From Planctomycetota bacterium (lineage in GTDB: Bacteria; Planctomycetota; PLA2; JAEUHO01): DNA of 41,538 bases. Position 1 is the first letter of the stretch. Every line of letters starts with the position of its first letter. The notes below the pieces were generated by a model. That model was not told the DNA's origin. It saw only the letters and a list, made by a program, of their open reading frames with translations, and searched no databases. The translations under genes and the position numbers were made by a program. Below, piece after piece: positions 8,513 through 17,834 of the stretch. The stretch spans positions 1-41,538 of the forward strand of contig JASJAY010000075.1 in NCBI GenBank assembly GCA_030066775.1, read 5' to 3'.

Positions 8513-8521
8513 GCCACCGGC

Positions 8522-9448
8522 TCAGACGTGCAGCTCGTCGGCGACCTTGTAGAGGCGGTTGGCGTCGCGGGCGTCGAGGAGGGCGCCTTCGGCGACGCTG
8601 AAGAGGTCTTCGAGGATCTCGACACCCTGGGAGCGGTTGGTGGCACCGCCGATGCGGATGTCGATCTTGACCTTGCGCTGCTCGACCGTGACGGGCTCAT
8701 GGGTCATGGCCTCGAGGATGCGGCCCGAGAAGGAGCGCGCGCCCTCGGCGTCGGCCTGGACGGCGACGACCACGAAGCGGTCGCCGGCGAAGCGGCCGAC
8801 GATGTCGTGATCGCGGCAGACCGTCTTGAGCCGGCGAGCGAGCGTCTTGAGAACCTCGTCGGCGAAGAGCGTGCCGTCCTCGGCGCGGACGGGCTCGAGG
8901 CCCTCCACGTCGATGAGCAGGCAGCAAAGCGGCGTGCCGTAGCGCTCGCAGCGGCTCCACTCGGCGGTGAGGCGCTCGAAGACCTGCATGCGGTTCCAGA
9001 CGCCGGTGACGGGGTCGATGAACGGCACCTGGGTCAGCTCGAGCTGGATCTCGTCGAGGATGCGCGCCTTCTCGCGCAGCTCCGCCTTGGCGCGGCCGAG
9101 GGCCTCCTCGGTGGAGACCGGACGGACACGGCGGCGGCCGATGCCGGCCACCATCCCGTCGTCGACCGGGAAGAAGCGGTACTCGACCACGACGGGCATG
9201 CCGTCCTTCTTGCCGTGACGCACCTCGATGCCCACGTCGTCGCCGCCGGCGGCCCGCACGAGACGACCCAGCACCTCGTCCTGGACGTCGGGCGAGACCA
9301 GGCTCATGAAGTCGACGCCCGTCCGCGCGCCGGGGATCGCCTCGAGGAACGAGGGGTTCGCCTGCTTGATGGCGCGGTTCGGCTTCAGGATGACGACGAG
9401 ATCGCTCGCGTCACGGAAGATCGACTTCAGCAGCTGGCTCTCGAGCAT
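8522..9448 (-). CDS. PAS-GGDEF protein with degenerate GGDEF motif
   Basis: This 308-residue protein has an N-terminal PAS-like sensor domain (about 1-105), a helical linker (about 113-140) and a GGDEF domain (about 140-305) that opens with DPVTGVWNRM. The signature loop reads AGDRF at residues 221-225 instead of GGDEF. The catalytic Glu is lost and the first Gly is changed, so diguanylate cyclase activity is unlikely. It may act as a nucleotide or c-di-GMP sensor, or be a dead partner. No transmembrane helix is present, so it is cytosolic. The start is ATG 9448. It is a single gene, upstream of which lies a 132-base gap before the A2M gene. Confidence 0.82.
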   Translation of the reverse strand: MLESQLLKSIFRDASDLVVILKPNRAIKQANPSFLEAIPGARTGVDFMSLVSPDVQDEVLGRLVRAAGGDDVGIEVRHGKKDGMPVVVEYRFFPVDDGMVAGIGRRRVRPVSTEEALGRAKAELREKARILDEIQLELTQVPFIDPVTGVWNRMQVFERLTAEWSRCERYGTPLCCLLIDVEGLEPVRAEDGTLFADEVLKTLARRLKTVCRDHDIVGRFAGDRFVVVAVQADAEGARSFSGRILEAMTHEPVTVEQRKVKIDIRIGGATNRSQGVEILEDLFSVAEGALLDARDANRLYKVADELHV

Positions 9449-9526
9449 TCGGAAGCACGTCCTTTCCCCGTCTTTTCATCGTAAGGACGCCCCGGCCCGC
9501 TTTAGAGCGAACACAGAATCCCCTCG

Positions 9527-9550
9527 GGCCCGGCCCCAGAAAATCGGGCC
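9527..9550 (-). terminator. Possible terminator hairpin downstream of the A2M gene
   Basis: The 132 bases between the A2M stop (9581) and the GGDEF start (9448) contain GGCCCG at 9527-9532 and CGGGCC at 9545-9550, forming a 6-bp stem with a 12-base loop. On the minus strand it is followed by a mixed sequence with only short T-runs. Support is weak. Nothing else is seen in this gap apart from a weak ribosome-binding site for the GGDEF gene. Confidence 0.2.
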
Positions 9551-9580
9551 TACTCGCCTGCTGTTGGGGTGTACGTGGGC

Positions 9581-12500
9581 TCAACGCGCGATGGCGTAGC
9601 GCTCTCCCTTCGAGACCACGACGCTCACGTCGGCCCCCACGCCGGGCGCCTCGAAGACGCCTCGGCCGTCGGTCACGCCGCGCGCGCGGATCTCCCGACC
9701 GTTCGACACGGTGACCCGCGCGCCGCGGATCGGCCTGCCGGTCGCGTCGGTCACGTAGGCGCGCACCTTCTGGCCGATGCGCTGCAACACGACCTTCAGA
9801 TCCGTGCGGATCACGAGCGTGCTGGCCTCGATCCCGCCGGCCTTGGCGATCACGAGCCAGACGCCGGGCTCGCTGCCCTCGACGGGCAGCTCGAGCGTGC
9901 GCTCGTGGGCTTGGTGGTCGCCGCTGTCCGGCAGCTTCGCCTGCCAGCGATACGGCGGCACGATGCCGCTGAGGTCGACGCGGTGCAGATCCACCAGCGT
10001 CTTGCGCACGGCGAAGAGCACCTGCAGGTCCACCGGATAGGCCGAGAGCTCGACCGCATCCACGTTGCGGTACGTCACGCGGAACTCCGGCTTGCCGTCC
10101 TTCGCCACGACGTGGGTTCCGTCGAGGCGGAACTCCTTCGCGGTGAGGTAGGCCAGCGCTTCGCGCGCGTCCTCGATGCCGCCCGCCTTCTTGTACATGC
10201 GGATGGCGGCGTCGAGCTCGCCCCGCACGTGGTGGACGCGCGCGAGGATGTGATACGCACGCGCACGGAACTCGCTGTAGCCCGTGCCGCCGCGAGACTG
10301 CTTGAACTTCTGTTTGACGAGCGGCTCCGCCGCCTCGCGCACGGCCGTTGCCGCCGCGTCGCTCGGGTCTTCCTCGAAGATGCGGAAGCGGCTGTCGGCC
10401 AGGAAGAACATGCAGTCGTCGACGAAGTGGCTGTCGGGGAAGCGACGCAGGAACGCCTCGGCCGTCACGATCGCCTGGTCGAGGGCGGCCGCCCGGCGCA
10501 GCGCGCCCACGAGCGCGTACGTCGCGGGTGCCGCGATCGGCGTTCCCGCGTAGTGGGCGGTGAGGCTCCACAGCGCGTCGAGCGTGTCCTCGTCCATCGG
10601 CGCCCCGGCCGGCCCGCCGGAGCGGTCGGTCGGACGCCGCAGCTCGCGGTAGCGCTGGGCGCGCTGGAACGCTGCTTGGGCGGTCGCGTTGGCGATCGGG
10701 AACGCGTTGAGCGTCGTGCCGAGGCCGTCGAGGCCCTCGATCTCGCGCCCACGACTGGCGAGCGTCCGGCTCCACTCCGCGTGCAGCGCGAAGCCGCGCG
10801 TGACGAGATCGCGGAAGAGGTTGTTGGCCACTTCGAACTCATCGATCTCGTGATACGCGCCGGCGATCGCACGCTGCGTGTCGAGGTCGCCGGGGATGCG
10901 CTTCGGGTTGCGGCGGATCAGCGCCTCGCGGGCGCGCACGATCTCGCGCGCGTCCTTCGTCTCGATGGCGATCTTCAGCAGGTGCGCCTCGATCTCCTCG
11001 ACGATGACGTCGCGCAAAGGCTGCGTGGTCCGGAGCGTCTCGAAGATCGGTCGCGCCTGGTCGTACTTCTCCTCGGCGAAGAAGCGCTTGCCGCGCTGGT
11101 AGATCTCGTCCGGCGTCGGCTCCCGCTCGGTGTCGCCGCCGTGCGCCTGGGCCGGCGTCAGGATGCGGATCGTCCGCCCTTCCGCGCGGCCGTGGAACTC
11201 CGGCGCGTACATCGCGTGCGCGGTCGTCCCGAGCGCGGTGAACGAGCCGAGGTGCGTCGCCTGCATCACGTACTCGAAGGTCGTCCCGCCCGCGGGCACG
11301 CGCGTCGCGAAGAAGACCTGTCGCTGGTCGCGGCGCTCCTGCCAGTCGAACGGGCCGCGCGTCGTGTCGGCGAGCACCTCGAAGCCGGCGGGCAGCGGAT
11401 CCTCGATCAGCACGTAGTCGAGCGCGCGCTCCGTCTCGACCTTGAGGCGCACGAGCACGCGATCGCCGCTGCCGACCACCTCGAGGTCCTTGGCCTCGAC
11501 CTTGGGGCGGGCCGACGGACGCAGGATCGTGTAGCCCGGCTTCTCGGCGGGCGGCTGTCCTTCGACCGGCGCTTCCTCGGGCGTGAGGTAGCTGCGCGCG
11601 ATGCGCAAGCCGTGCTCGTCGGCCGGGAGGTCCTTGGAGGCGACCACGGATTCGAGGCGCGCCGCCCAACCGAGACGGCCCTCGCCGGCGAGGCGGAACG
11701 TCAGCTTGTGGCGGCCGGCGCGCAGGGCGTCGGCCTCCGGGATCTCGAAGCGCCGGTCGGCCACAGCGAGGGGCGCCGCGCCCGTCTTCACCGTGCGCAC
11801 GACCCGGCCGTCGAGCAGGATCTCGACGGTGCCGCCGAAGCCCTGCATGCGCCCCTTTCGCATGTACGCCGAGGCCGCGCCGACGAAGGCGGCGGCGTCC
11901 TTGGTCGTGCCGATGCGCTTGAGGCCGCCGCCTTGCAGCAGCCACTGGAAGCCGCGGTCCACGTGCGGCGTCTCGATCTCGGCCTCGATCAACGCCTGCA
12001 GCGCGAGCCCGGTGGCTTCACGCCCGCTGCCGACGAAGCAGTCGCGGCGACGGCCGGGCCAGGAGGTCAGGCCGTCCTTCTCGACACGGCGCTCGAGCAG
12101 GAGCCGCGTGAGCTCGGACACGTCGAACGAGCGCTCCAGCCGTGTGGCTGCGAGGCTCATCCACGCGAGGCCCGCGACGCTCAGGTCGTCGCTGCGGCGG
12201 CGGAAGGTCGTGGCATACGACTCGGTGTGGATGCGGCCGATCGAGGCCAGGGCGTAGTGCGCCAGCGCGCGCTGGTCCTCCGTGCCCTGCCCCATCATCT
12301 GCGGCAGTCGCTTGGCGGCGCGCTCGATGGCGTTGTTGAGGTCGCTCACGCCGCCCTCGCGCGCGCCCGCGAGCCCGAGCAACGCATACGCGGTCATGGC
12401 GAGGTCGCCCTTGCCGCGGCCGAACCAACCGAAGCTGCCGTCGTCGTTCTGCAGGTTGCGCAGGCGGTCGGCGGCGCGACGGATCGCGACATCGAGCCGT

Positions 12501-15500
12501 GCGAGCTGCGCGTGCATCGGGCGTCCCGCCGCGCGGATCGCCGCACGCGCCTGGAGCGCCGGCAGGAAGCGGTGCACGGTCTGCTCGACGCAGCCGTAGG
12601 GGAAGAACTCCAGGTAGACGACGCGATCGAGCAGCGCGTCCTCGAGTCCGGGGTACAGCACGATCACGAGGCGGTTCGTGCCGGGCACCACGTTCTCGGG
12701 CACCTCGAGGAAGGTCTCCTGCGTTGCACCCAGACGCGTGTCGACGACGCCGGTGCGGCCGTCGGTCGTCTTGATGCCGCGCGGGAGCGCACCGAAGGAC
12801 AGCTCCACGGCGTCGGCGCCGCCATCCGAGATCGCGCGCGCCTCGAGCTTCACCGTGCCGGGCATGTGCGCGCGGAAGCGACGGTCCGAGAGCCCCCGAC
12901 CGCCGAGCGCGACCTTCAGCGTCTCGTTGTCGCCGTCGATACGAATGCCCTCGGCGTCGATCTCGACCGTGACCTCGACCGGGCCGTCGGTGTTGTTGTG
13001 CACGACCGACGGAATCGTCACCTCATCGCTCTGGACCAGGAAGCGCGGCGGGTCGACGCGCAGCAAGAGACGCTTGCGGGCCACGATGCTCCCGCGGCCC
13101 TCCCCGACGAGCGCGCTCTTCGAGACGCCGCGCGCCGTAGCGCGCCACGTGGTGAGGTTGTCGGGCAGGGTGACCTTGACCTTGGCCTCGCCCTTCTCGT
13201 TCGTCACGACGTGCGGGAACCACGCGGCCGTGTCCGCGAACGTCTTGCGCACTTGGAACAGGCCGCCGAAATCGAGGCCGAATGCCGCCTGGCCTTTGGA
13301 CAGGTCTGCGTAGCCCAGCTCCTCGGCGCGCTTGCCGAGCTGGAACAGGGGGCTGGCGCTGCGCGCCTCACCCTGGACGACGAAGGCGCCGCGTATCGGC
13401 GCGGGCGGCGTCGGATCCGACGGCTCGCGCAGGGAGGGCGGTACCGCACCGCCCGGCCCGCGGTACTGGCCACCGCGGCCGCCGCCCGAGGGACGGAAGC
13501 CGATGGCGTCCTTGTCGGCCATGGGCTTCCCGTCGGCTTTGGCGAAGTCGGCCGGACTGTCCGGCGTCGTCGGCATGCCCTTGGACTTCTTGGCCGACTC
13601 CTTGAAACGACGCACGCTCTTCTCGGCTTCCTCGATGTCATAGACCTCGCCGGCGGCCAGCTGGTCCTCGAGCTTCCTGCCGGCGGTCCGGGCGTAGAGT
13701 TCGAGCTGCTTGCGCGCGCGGTCGTCGCGCGTGAGCTCGGCCATGAGGTTGCGCGCATCCCAGGAGCGGGAGTCGAGCTCCAGCGCGCGGACCGCTTGGC
13801 CCACGGCGTCCTGGTAGCGGCCGTCGCGCAGCGCCTCGCGCGCGAGGCGGATCGCGTCCTGTAGGGCCACGGCTTTCGCGCCGCCCTTGCGCGCGGCCTG
13901 GTCGGCGAGGAGGTCCTTGCTCGTCTCGCGCGTGGTGCCGTAGTAGCGCGCCCCGATCGACGAGGCCGTCACCACGGCGTTCACGCGACGCTTGTCGTAG
14001 AAGTGCGGGCGGATCGGGGGCGTCACGTCGCGCGCGACGGCGTAGACCGTCTCGTCTACGAGCCCGACCCCGACCTCGGCGGACACGGGCTTGCCTTGGG
14101 CGTCGAGCGTCTGGACCTGGACCTCGATCTCTTCGCCGGGCGCGGCGCTCGCCTTGGGCATGCGCACCCGCACGTCGAGGTGACGCAGGACGACGATCTC
14201 CGTGTCCGCTTCCAGCAGCTTCTCGCCGCCGGGGATCGCAACCTTGAAGAAAACGTTCGGCGCGTGCTTGGCGCGGACGGGCAGCGCGACGAGCGTGCTC
14301 TTCCCGCGCAGGTCGAGGATGCGGTGCTCGAGCACCTGCTCGCCCTCGTAGGTCAACAGCGCCTTGACGCCGGTGCGCGGGCTGTGCACGAGCAGCTCGA
14401 CGTCGTCGCCCTCGCGGTAGAGCGTGCGCGACGCCACGAGGCGCGCGTCCTTGCTGAGGTCCTCGGCCTCGCCGGCGGCGTCGCAGTCGGCGTGGGCCGT
14501 GACGAGCGTGCCGCGCGTGTCCTTCGCCTTCCAGCGCACGCGGAGGCGGCCGGGCTCCGGCACCTCGAGCTCGACCTCGGCGCGGCCGCGCTCGTTCGTG
14601 GTGACCGTGACGCGGGCCTCTTCGACCTCCTCGTCACGAACGACGGCCGGCGGCGGGCGGGGCCCGCGGCGCTTGACGTCCACGGGGACGCGGTGCGTGC
14701 GCACGCGATACAGGACGACCTCACCGCTGCGCGCGACGGGCACGCCGCGGGCGTCCATCGTGCGCACCTCGATCTTCATGCGCTGCTTCGGGCGGTAGAC
14801 CTTGCGGTCCGTCTTCACGACGGCCATGTGGTCCGCGCGCGTGACCGGAATCCGGCCCTGATCCGCGATCCAACGTCGCGTGACATCCTGGGCGGCGGCC
14901 TGCACGACGTACTCCGCGTCGCCGTCCTGCACGCGGGTGTCGAACTCGATACGGACCTCGCCCTGGGCGTCGGTCACGAGCCGCTCGCGCTTCACGAGCA
15001 CGCCGCCGCGCGTGCTGCGGCGCGCCTCGGGCTTCGGGCGGTCGTCCTTGAAGTACCAGCTGTAGTCGTCCGTGCCCTCGGGCGCGAAGGTGCGGTCGAA
15101 GCGGTACACCCGCACGTCCACCGGCGCCTCCGGAACGGCGCCGCCGAACGCGTAGCGCAGCCGGACGGTGGCCTGCACCGTGCGGCCCGTCAGGTAGACG
15201 GGCTCGTCCGGCACGATCGCGACCGTGAACTCGGGCTTCTTGAACTCCTCGACCTGGAACGTGCCGTTCCACGTGCCACGACGACGCACCTCCAGCTGGA
15301 CGCGCCACTGCCCGAGCGGCGCGGCACCGTCGAGCTCGAAGCTGCCGGCGTACACGCCGTGCGCGCTCGCCTTCACCTCCGCGCGGCGTACCTGCTGGCC
15401 GCGCGCGTCGTAGAGCTTGACCCAGGCGCGGTGCTGCTGGCCGCCCCGGTAGGCGCCGCCGCTCGCGTCGAGGAAGACCGCGCGCCAGTGCACCTTGTGG

Positions 15501-17719
15501 CCCGGTCGATAGACCGGGCGGTCCGTGTACACGTACGCCTTGGCCCGGAACCCCGCATGGGAGACGGACTTCCCGCTGGGAATCGCCGTCGTGGCGGGGC
15601 CCTTGTCGGACACGACAAGCACACCGCCGGTCGAGGATCCGCTCTTGCCCTTCCAGACGCCGTCGGCGCCGGTCTTGCCGAGCGTCTCGCGCTTGCCGGC
15701 CGCGAGGACGCGGGCCCCCGAGACGGGCTGCTGGGTCGCGCGGTCGAAGGCCCAGACGAAGAGCTGGCGGTCACGTGCGCGCTTCACCACGATCTCGAGG
15801 TCGCTCACGAGCAGGAGGCACGTGGCGGTGAGGTCGTCGTCTCCCGCCACGACCACGTAGGCGCCGGGCTCGGTGACGGGCAGCGCGCGGTCGGCCTCGA
15901 TCAGCGCGAACGGCTTGTAGGGATCGAGCTCCCACTCGAGCGTCCAGTCGGGCTTGACGATCTCGAGCTGCAGGTTCTCGACGCCCGCGACCGTCCCCTT
16001 GCGGCGGAAGTACTCCTCGATGCCGAGCTTGTAGACGCGCACGCGCAGCGACGAGATGTTGCGCGTGAGCACGCGCAAGCGCTTGGGGTCGCCGAGGCCC
16101 ACGACCTGCTCGGAACGCACCTCGAGGTGCTTCGCGCGCAGGCGCTCGAGGCGCCGCTGTGCGTCGCGTGCCTGAGGCGTGCGCGGGTGCTTCTTGATGA
16201 GCTCCTCGTACGCGGCGATCGCGTCCTCGAGCTTCCCCTGGTCGTCCTCGAGCGTGACTGCGATCAGGCCGTAGGCCATCGGCGCCATGCGGCTCTTGGC
16301 GTAGCGGCCCGTCACGCCGCGCCACACGGCCAGCGCGGCCTCGACGTCCTTCGCCTGGCGCAGGAGCGAGCCCGCCGCCACGAGCGCCATGGGCGCGCGG
16401 CCCTCGGTGGGATAGGTCTCGGCGAAGGCGCGATAGGCCTCGATCGCTTCCTGGATCCGGTCCTTCGCCTTGTGGTCGACGGCCTTCAGGTAGTGCGCGT
16501 TCACGATCGCCGCGCGCACGCCCTCCCACAGCTCGTGATTCGGATGCGCGGCCAGGAAGCGCTCCCACTCCTGGATCGCGCGGTCGAACTTGCCGGCCGC
16601 CTGCAGCGCATCCGCGGCCTGGTTGCGCGCGTAGGGCACGAACGCGTCTTTCGGGAACCGCTGCACGAGCGCGAGCCACTCCGCGGCGGCCTGCTCGAGC
16701 TTGCCCCGCTGCGCGTAGAAGCCCGCCAGCTCGCGCTGCGCCTTCACCGCCTCGGGGTCGTCGCGATGCTGTTCAATCGCCTTGCGAAGCCAGTCGACGC
16801 CCTCCTCGAAGGCGACGTCGTCGCTCGTCTGCTCCCAGGCGAGCACGCGCTCCTTGCCGAGCAGCAGCAGGATCTCCATGTGGCGCTTGCCCTTGGGCCA
16901 CACCGCGAGGGCCTGGGTGAGGTCTGCGCGCGCTTCGGCGCGGCGGCCGGCGCCGAGCTGCGCACGAGCGCGGCCGACGGCGTAGCGCTCGAACGCCGCC
17001 TCGTCCATGTTGTCGTCGCGGTCGCCCCAGACCTTGCGGTCGCGCATGCCCAGTGCGTCGAGCAGGGCGTCCCAGGACGCGGCCGCTTGCGGAAACTGCT
17101 TCCGCTCCTCCTGGATCTGGGCCATGCGCTCGCGGATGCGCGGCACCTCGTTCGGTGCGACGCCGATGGCGAGCGCGCGGCTGTAGCTCGTGTGTGCGCG
17201 CTGGATGTTGCGCTGCTTCACCTTGCGGCCGAGGTTGTCGGTGACCTCGACGCCGTCGAAGTCCTCGTCGCCCAGCTTGGCGTGGAGCGCCCCGATGCGC
17301 GCGCGCGCCGCCGGCGCGGTGGCGTCGTCCGCCAGCGCCTTGAGGAGGTCCGACGCCTTTTCCGTCTGGCCGAGGGCCTCGTAGGCCTTGGCCGCCGTGT
17401 GGCGCATGCGACCCGCCCAGGCGTCCTCCCCATGGACCGCCAGGAAATCCGTCGTGGCGGCGAGGGCGCGGCGGGGGTCCTCCCCCTTCAGGTAGGCGCG
17501 GGCCTCGAGCACCCAGGCCTCGACGGCCTCGGGCGTGCCGGCGTACTTCGTCCGGAAGGCCGCGAGGGCCCGGGCCGCCTCCTCGTAGCGCCCGTCGCGC
17601 AGGGGCTCTTCGGCCGCGCGCAGGGCCGCCCGGCGGGCGGCGCCTTCATCCGCCGAGGCGATGAGCGTCCCGAGGACCAGCGAAAGGGCAACAAGCGAGA
17701 CGAACAGGGGGCGTGACAT
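9581..17719 (-). CDS. Giant TPR / alpha-2-macroglobulin family protein with thioester motif
   Basis: This is a 2712-residue exported protein. Approximate layout: signal peptide 1-22 ending ASA; tetratricopeptide-like repeats 25-540; MG1-like segment from about 555; MG2 with the YTDRPVYRPG motif near 730; further macroglobulin domains from about 830 and 975; a bait-region-like stretch 1290-1480 that contains an extra TPR-like segment and a Gly-rich linker; the A2M domain (RKTFADTAAWFPHVVTN) near 1490; thioester CVEQ at 1710-1713 in PYGCVEQT; helical thioester domain to about 2000; receptor-binding-like MG domain about 2080-2185; a second TPR block 2200-2510; and a second MG1-like module 2525-2712. 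Bacterial A2Ms trap foreign proteases in the periplasm. No pbpC partner is nearby. ATG 17719 is chosen over upstream in-frame codons because it begins a signal peptide and has GGAG about 9 bases before it. Confidence 0.9.
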   Translation of the reverse strand: MSRPLFVSLVALSLVLGTLIASADEGAARRAALRAAEEPLRDGRYEEAARALAAFRTKYAGTPEAVEAWVLEARAYLKGEDPRRALAATTDFLAVHGEDAWAGRMRHTAAKAYEALGQTEKASDLLKALADDATAPAARARIGALHAKLGDEDFDGVEVTDNLGRKVKQRNIQRAHTSYSRALAIGVAPNEVPRIRERMAQIQEERKQFPQAAASWDALLDALGMRDRKVWGDRDDNMDEAAFERYAVGRARAQLGAGRRAEARADLTQALAVWPKGKRHMEILLLLGKERVLAWEQTSDDVAFEEGVDWLRKAIEQHRDDPEAVKAQRELAGFYAQRGKLEQAAAEWLALVQRFPKDAFVPYARNQAADALQAAGKFDRAIQEWERFLAAHPNHELWEGVRAAIVNAHYLKAVDHKAKDRIQEAIEAYRAFAETYPTEGRAPMALVAAGSLLRQAKDVEAALAVWRGVTGRYAKSRMAPMAYGLIAVTLEDDQGKLEDAIAAYEELIKKHPRTPQARDAQRRLERLRAKHLEVRSEQVVGLGDPKRLRVLTRNISSLRVRVYKLGIEEYFRRKGTVAGVENLQLEIVKPDWTLEWELDPYKPFALIEADRALPVTEPGAYVVVAGDDDLTATCLLLVSDLEIVVKRARDRQLFVWAFDRATQQPVSGARVLAAGKRETLGKTGADGVWKGKSGSSTGGVLVVSDKGPATTAIPSGKSVSHAGFRAKAYVYTDRPVYRPGHKVHWRAVFLDASGGAYRGGQQHRAWVKLYDARGQQVRRAEVKASAHGVYAGSFELDGAAPLGQWRVQLEVRRRGTWNGTFQVEEFKKPEFTVAIVPDEPVYLTGRTVQATVRLRYAFGGAVPEAPVDVRVYRFDRTFAPEGTDDYSWYFKDDRPKPEARRSTRGGVLVKRERLVTDAQGEVRIEFDTRVQDGDAEYVVQAAAQDVTRRWIADQGRIPVTRADHMAVVKTDRKVYRPKQRMKIEVRTMDARGVPVARSGEVVLYRVRTHRVPVDVKRRGPRPPPAVVRDEEVEEARVTVTTNERGRAEVELEVPEPGRLRVRWKAKDTRGTLVTAHADCDAAGEAEDLSKDARLVASRTLYREGDDVELLVHSPRTGVKALLTYEGEQVLEHRILDLRGKSTLVALPVRAKHAPNVFFKVAIPGGEKLLEADTEIVVLRHLDVRVRMPKASAAPGEEIEVQVQTLDAQGKPVSAEVGVGLVDETVYAVARDVTPPIRPHFYDKRRVNAVVTASSIGARYYGTTRETSKDLLADQAARKGGAKAVALQDAIRLAREALRDGRYQDAVGQAVRALELDSRSWDARNLMAELTRDDRARKQLELYARTAGRKLEDQLAAGEVYDIEEAEKSVRRFKESAKKSKGMPTTPDSPADFAKADGKPMADKDAIGFRPSGGGRGGQYRGPGGAVPPSLREPSDPTPPAPIRGAFVVQGEARSASPLFQLGKRAEELGYADLSKGQAAFGLDFGGLFQVRKTFADTAAWFPHVVTNEKGEAKVKVTLPDNLTTWRATARGVSKSALVGEGRGSIVARKRLLLRVDPPRFLVQSDEVTIPSVVHNNTDGPVEVTVEIDAEGIRIDGDNETLKVALGGRGLSDRRFRAHMPGTVKLEARAISDGGADAVELSFGALPRGIKTTDGRTGVVDTRLGATQETFLEVPENVVPGTNRLVIVLYPGLEDALLDRVVYLEFFPYGCVEQTVHRFLPALQARAAIRAAGRPMHAQLARLDVAIRRAADRLRNLQNDDGSFGWFGRGKGDLAMTAYALLGLAGAREGGVSDLNNAIERAAKRLPQMMGQGTEDQRALAHYALASIGRIHTESYATTFRRRSDDLSVAGLAWMSLAATRLERSFDVSELTRLLLERRVEKDGLTSWPGRRRDCFVGSGREATGLALQALIEAEIETPHVDRGFQWLLQGGGLKRIGTTKDAAAFVGAASAYMRKGRMQGFGGTVEILLDGRVVRTVKTGAAPLAVADRRFEIPEADALRAGRHKLTFRLAGEGRLGWAARLESVVASKDLPADEHGLRIARSYLTPEEAPVEGQPPAEKPGYTILRPSARPKVEAKDLEVVGSGDRVLVRLKVETERALDYVLIEDPLPAGFEVLADTTRGPFDWQERRDQRQVFFATRVPAGGTTFEYVMQATHLGSFTALGTTAHAMYAPEFHGRAEGRTIRILTPAQAHGGDTEREPTPDEIYQRGKRFFAEEKYDQARPIFETLRTTQPLRDVIVEEIEAHLLKIAIETKDAREIVRAREALIRRNPKRIPGDLDTQRAIAGAYHEIDEFEVANNLFRDLVTRGFALHAEWSRTLASRGREIEGLDGLGTTLNAFPIANATAQAAFQRAQRYRELRRPTDRSGGPAGAPMDEDTLDALWSLTAHYAGTPIAAPATYALVGALRRAAALDQAIVTAEAFLRRFPDSHFVDDCMFFLADSRFRIFEEDPSDAAATAVREAAEPLVKQKFKQSRGGTGYSEFRARAYHILARVHHVRGELDAAIRMYKKAGGIEDAREALAYLTAKEFRLDGTHVVAKDGKPEFRVTYRNVDAVELSAYPVDLQVLFAVRKTLVDLHRVDLSGIVPPYRWQAKLPDSGDHQAHERTLELPVEGSEPGVWLVIAKAGGIEASTLVIRTDLKVVLQRIGQKVRAYVTDATGRPIRGARVTVSNGREIRARGVTDGRGVFEAPGVGADVSVVVSKGERYAIAR

Positions 17720-17834
17720 GGCTCTCTCTCCAACAGCCCAAGGGGGACGCAGCCGACGGCGGCATCCGTACGCAAGCACCGGACCGTACTGAAGATTCGA
17801 CACGCCGTCGCCTGGGTGGTTCCATCCGGGTCGC
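17720..17834. promoter_or_regulatory. Divergent intergenic region between A2M and GT39 genes
   Basis: These 115 bases separate two divergent starts and must carry the A2M promoter and probably the GT39 promoter. The A2M ribosome-binding site (CTCC on the plus strand, about 17729-17732) is visible. I see no convincing -35/-10 pair and no clear operator. Confidence 0.3.

Noticed and set aside
7905..8521. Uma2 gene as part of a mobile element
   Set aside because: No terminal inverted repeats, target-site duplication or transposase nearby.
9569..13864. 1431-codon open frame antisense to the A2M gene
   Set aside because: No signal or domain, low-complexity His/Asp/Arg/Ala-rich product; the minus-strand frame carries A2M motifs including the thioester.
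14003..17716. 1237-codon open frame antisense to the N-terminal half of the A2M gene
   Set aside because: Same reasons; it ends next to the A2M start and has no ribosome site or recognisable domain.
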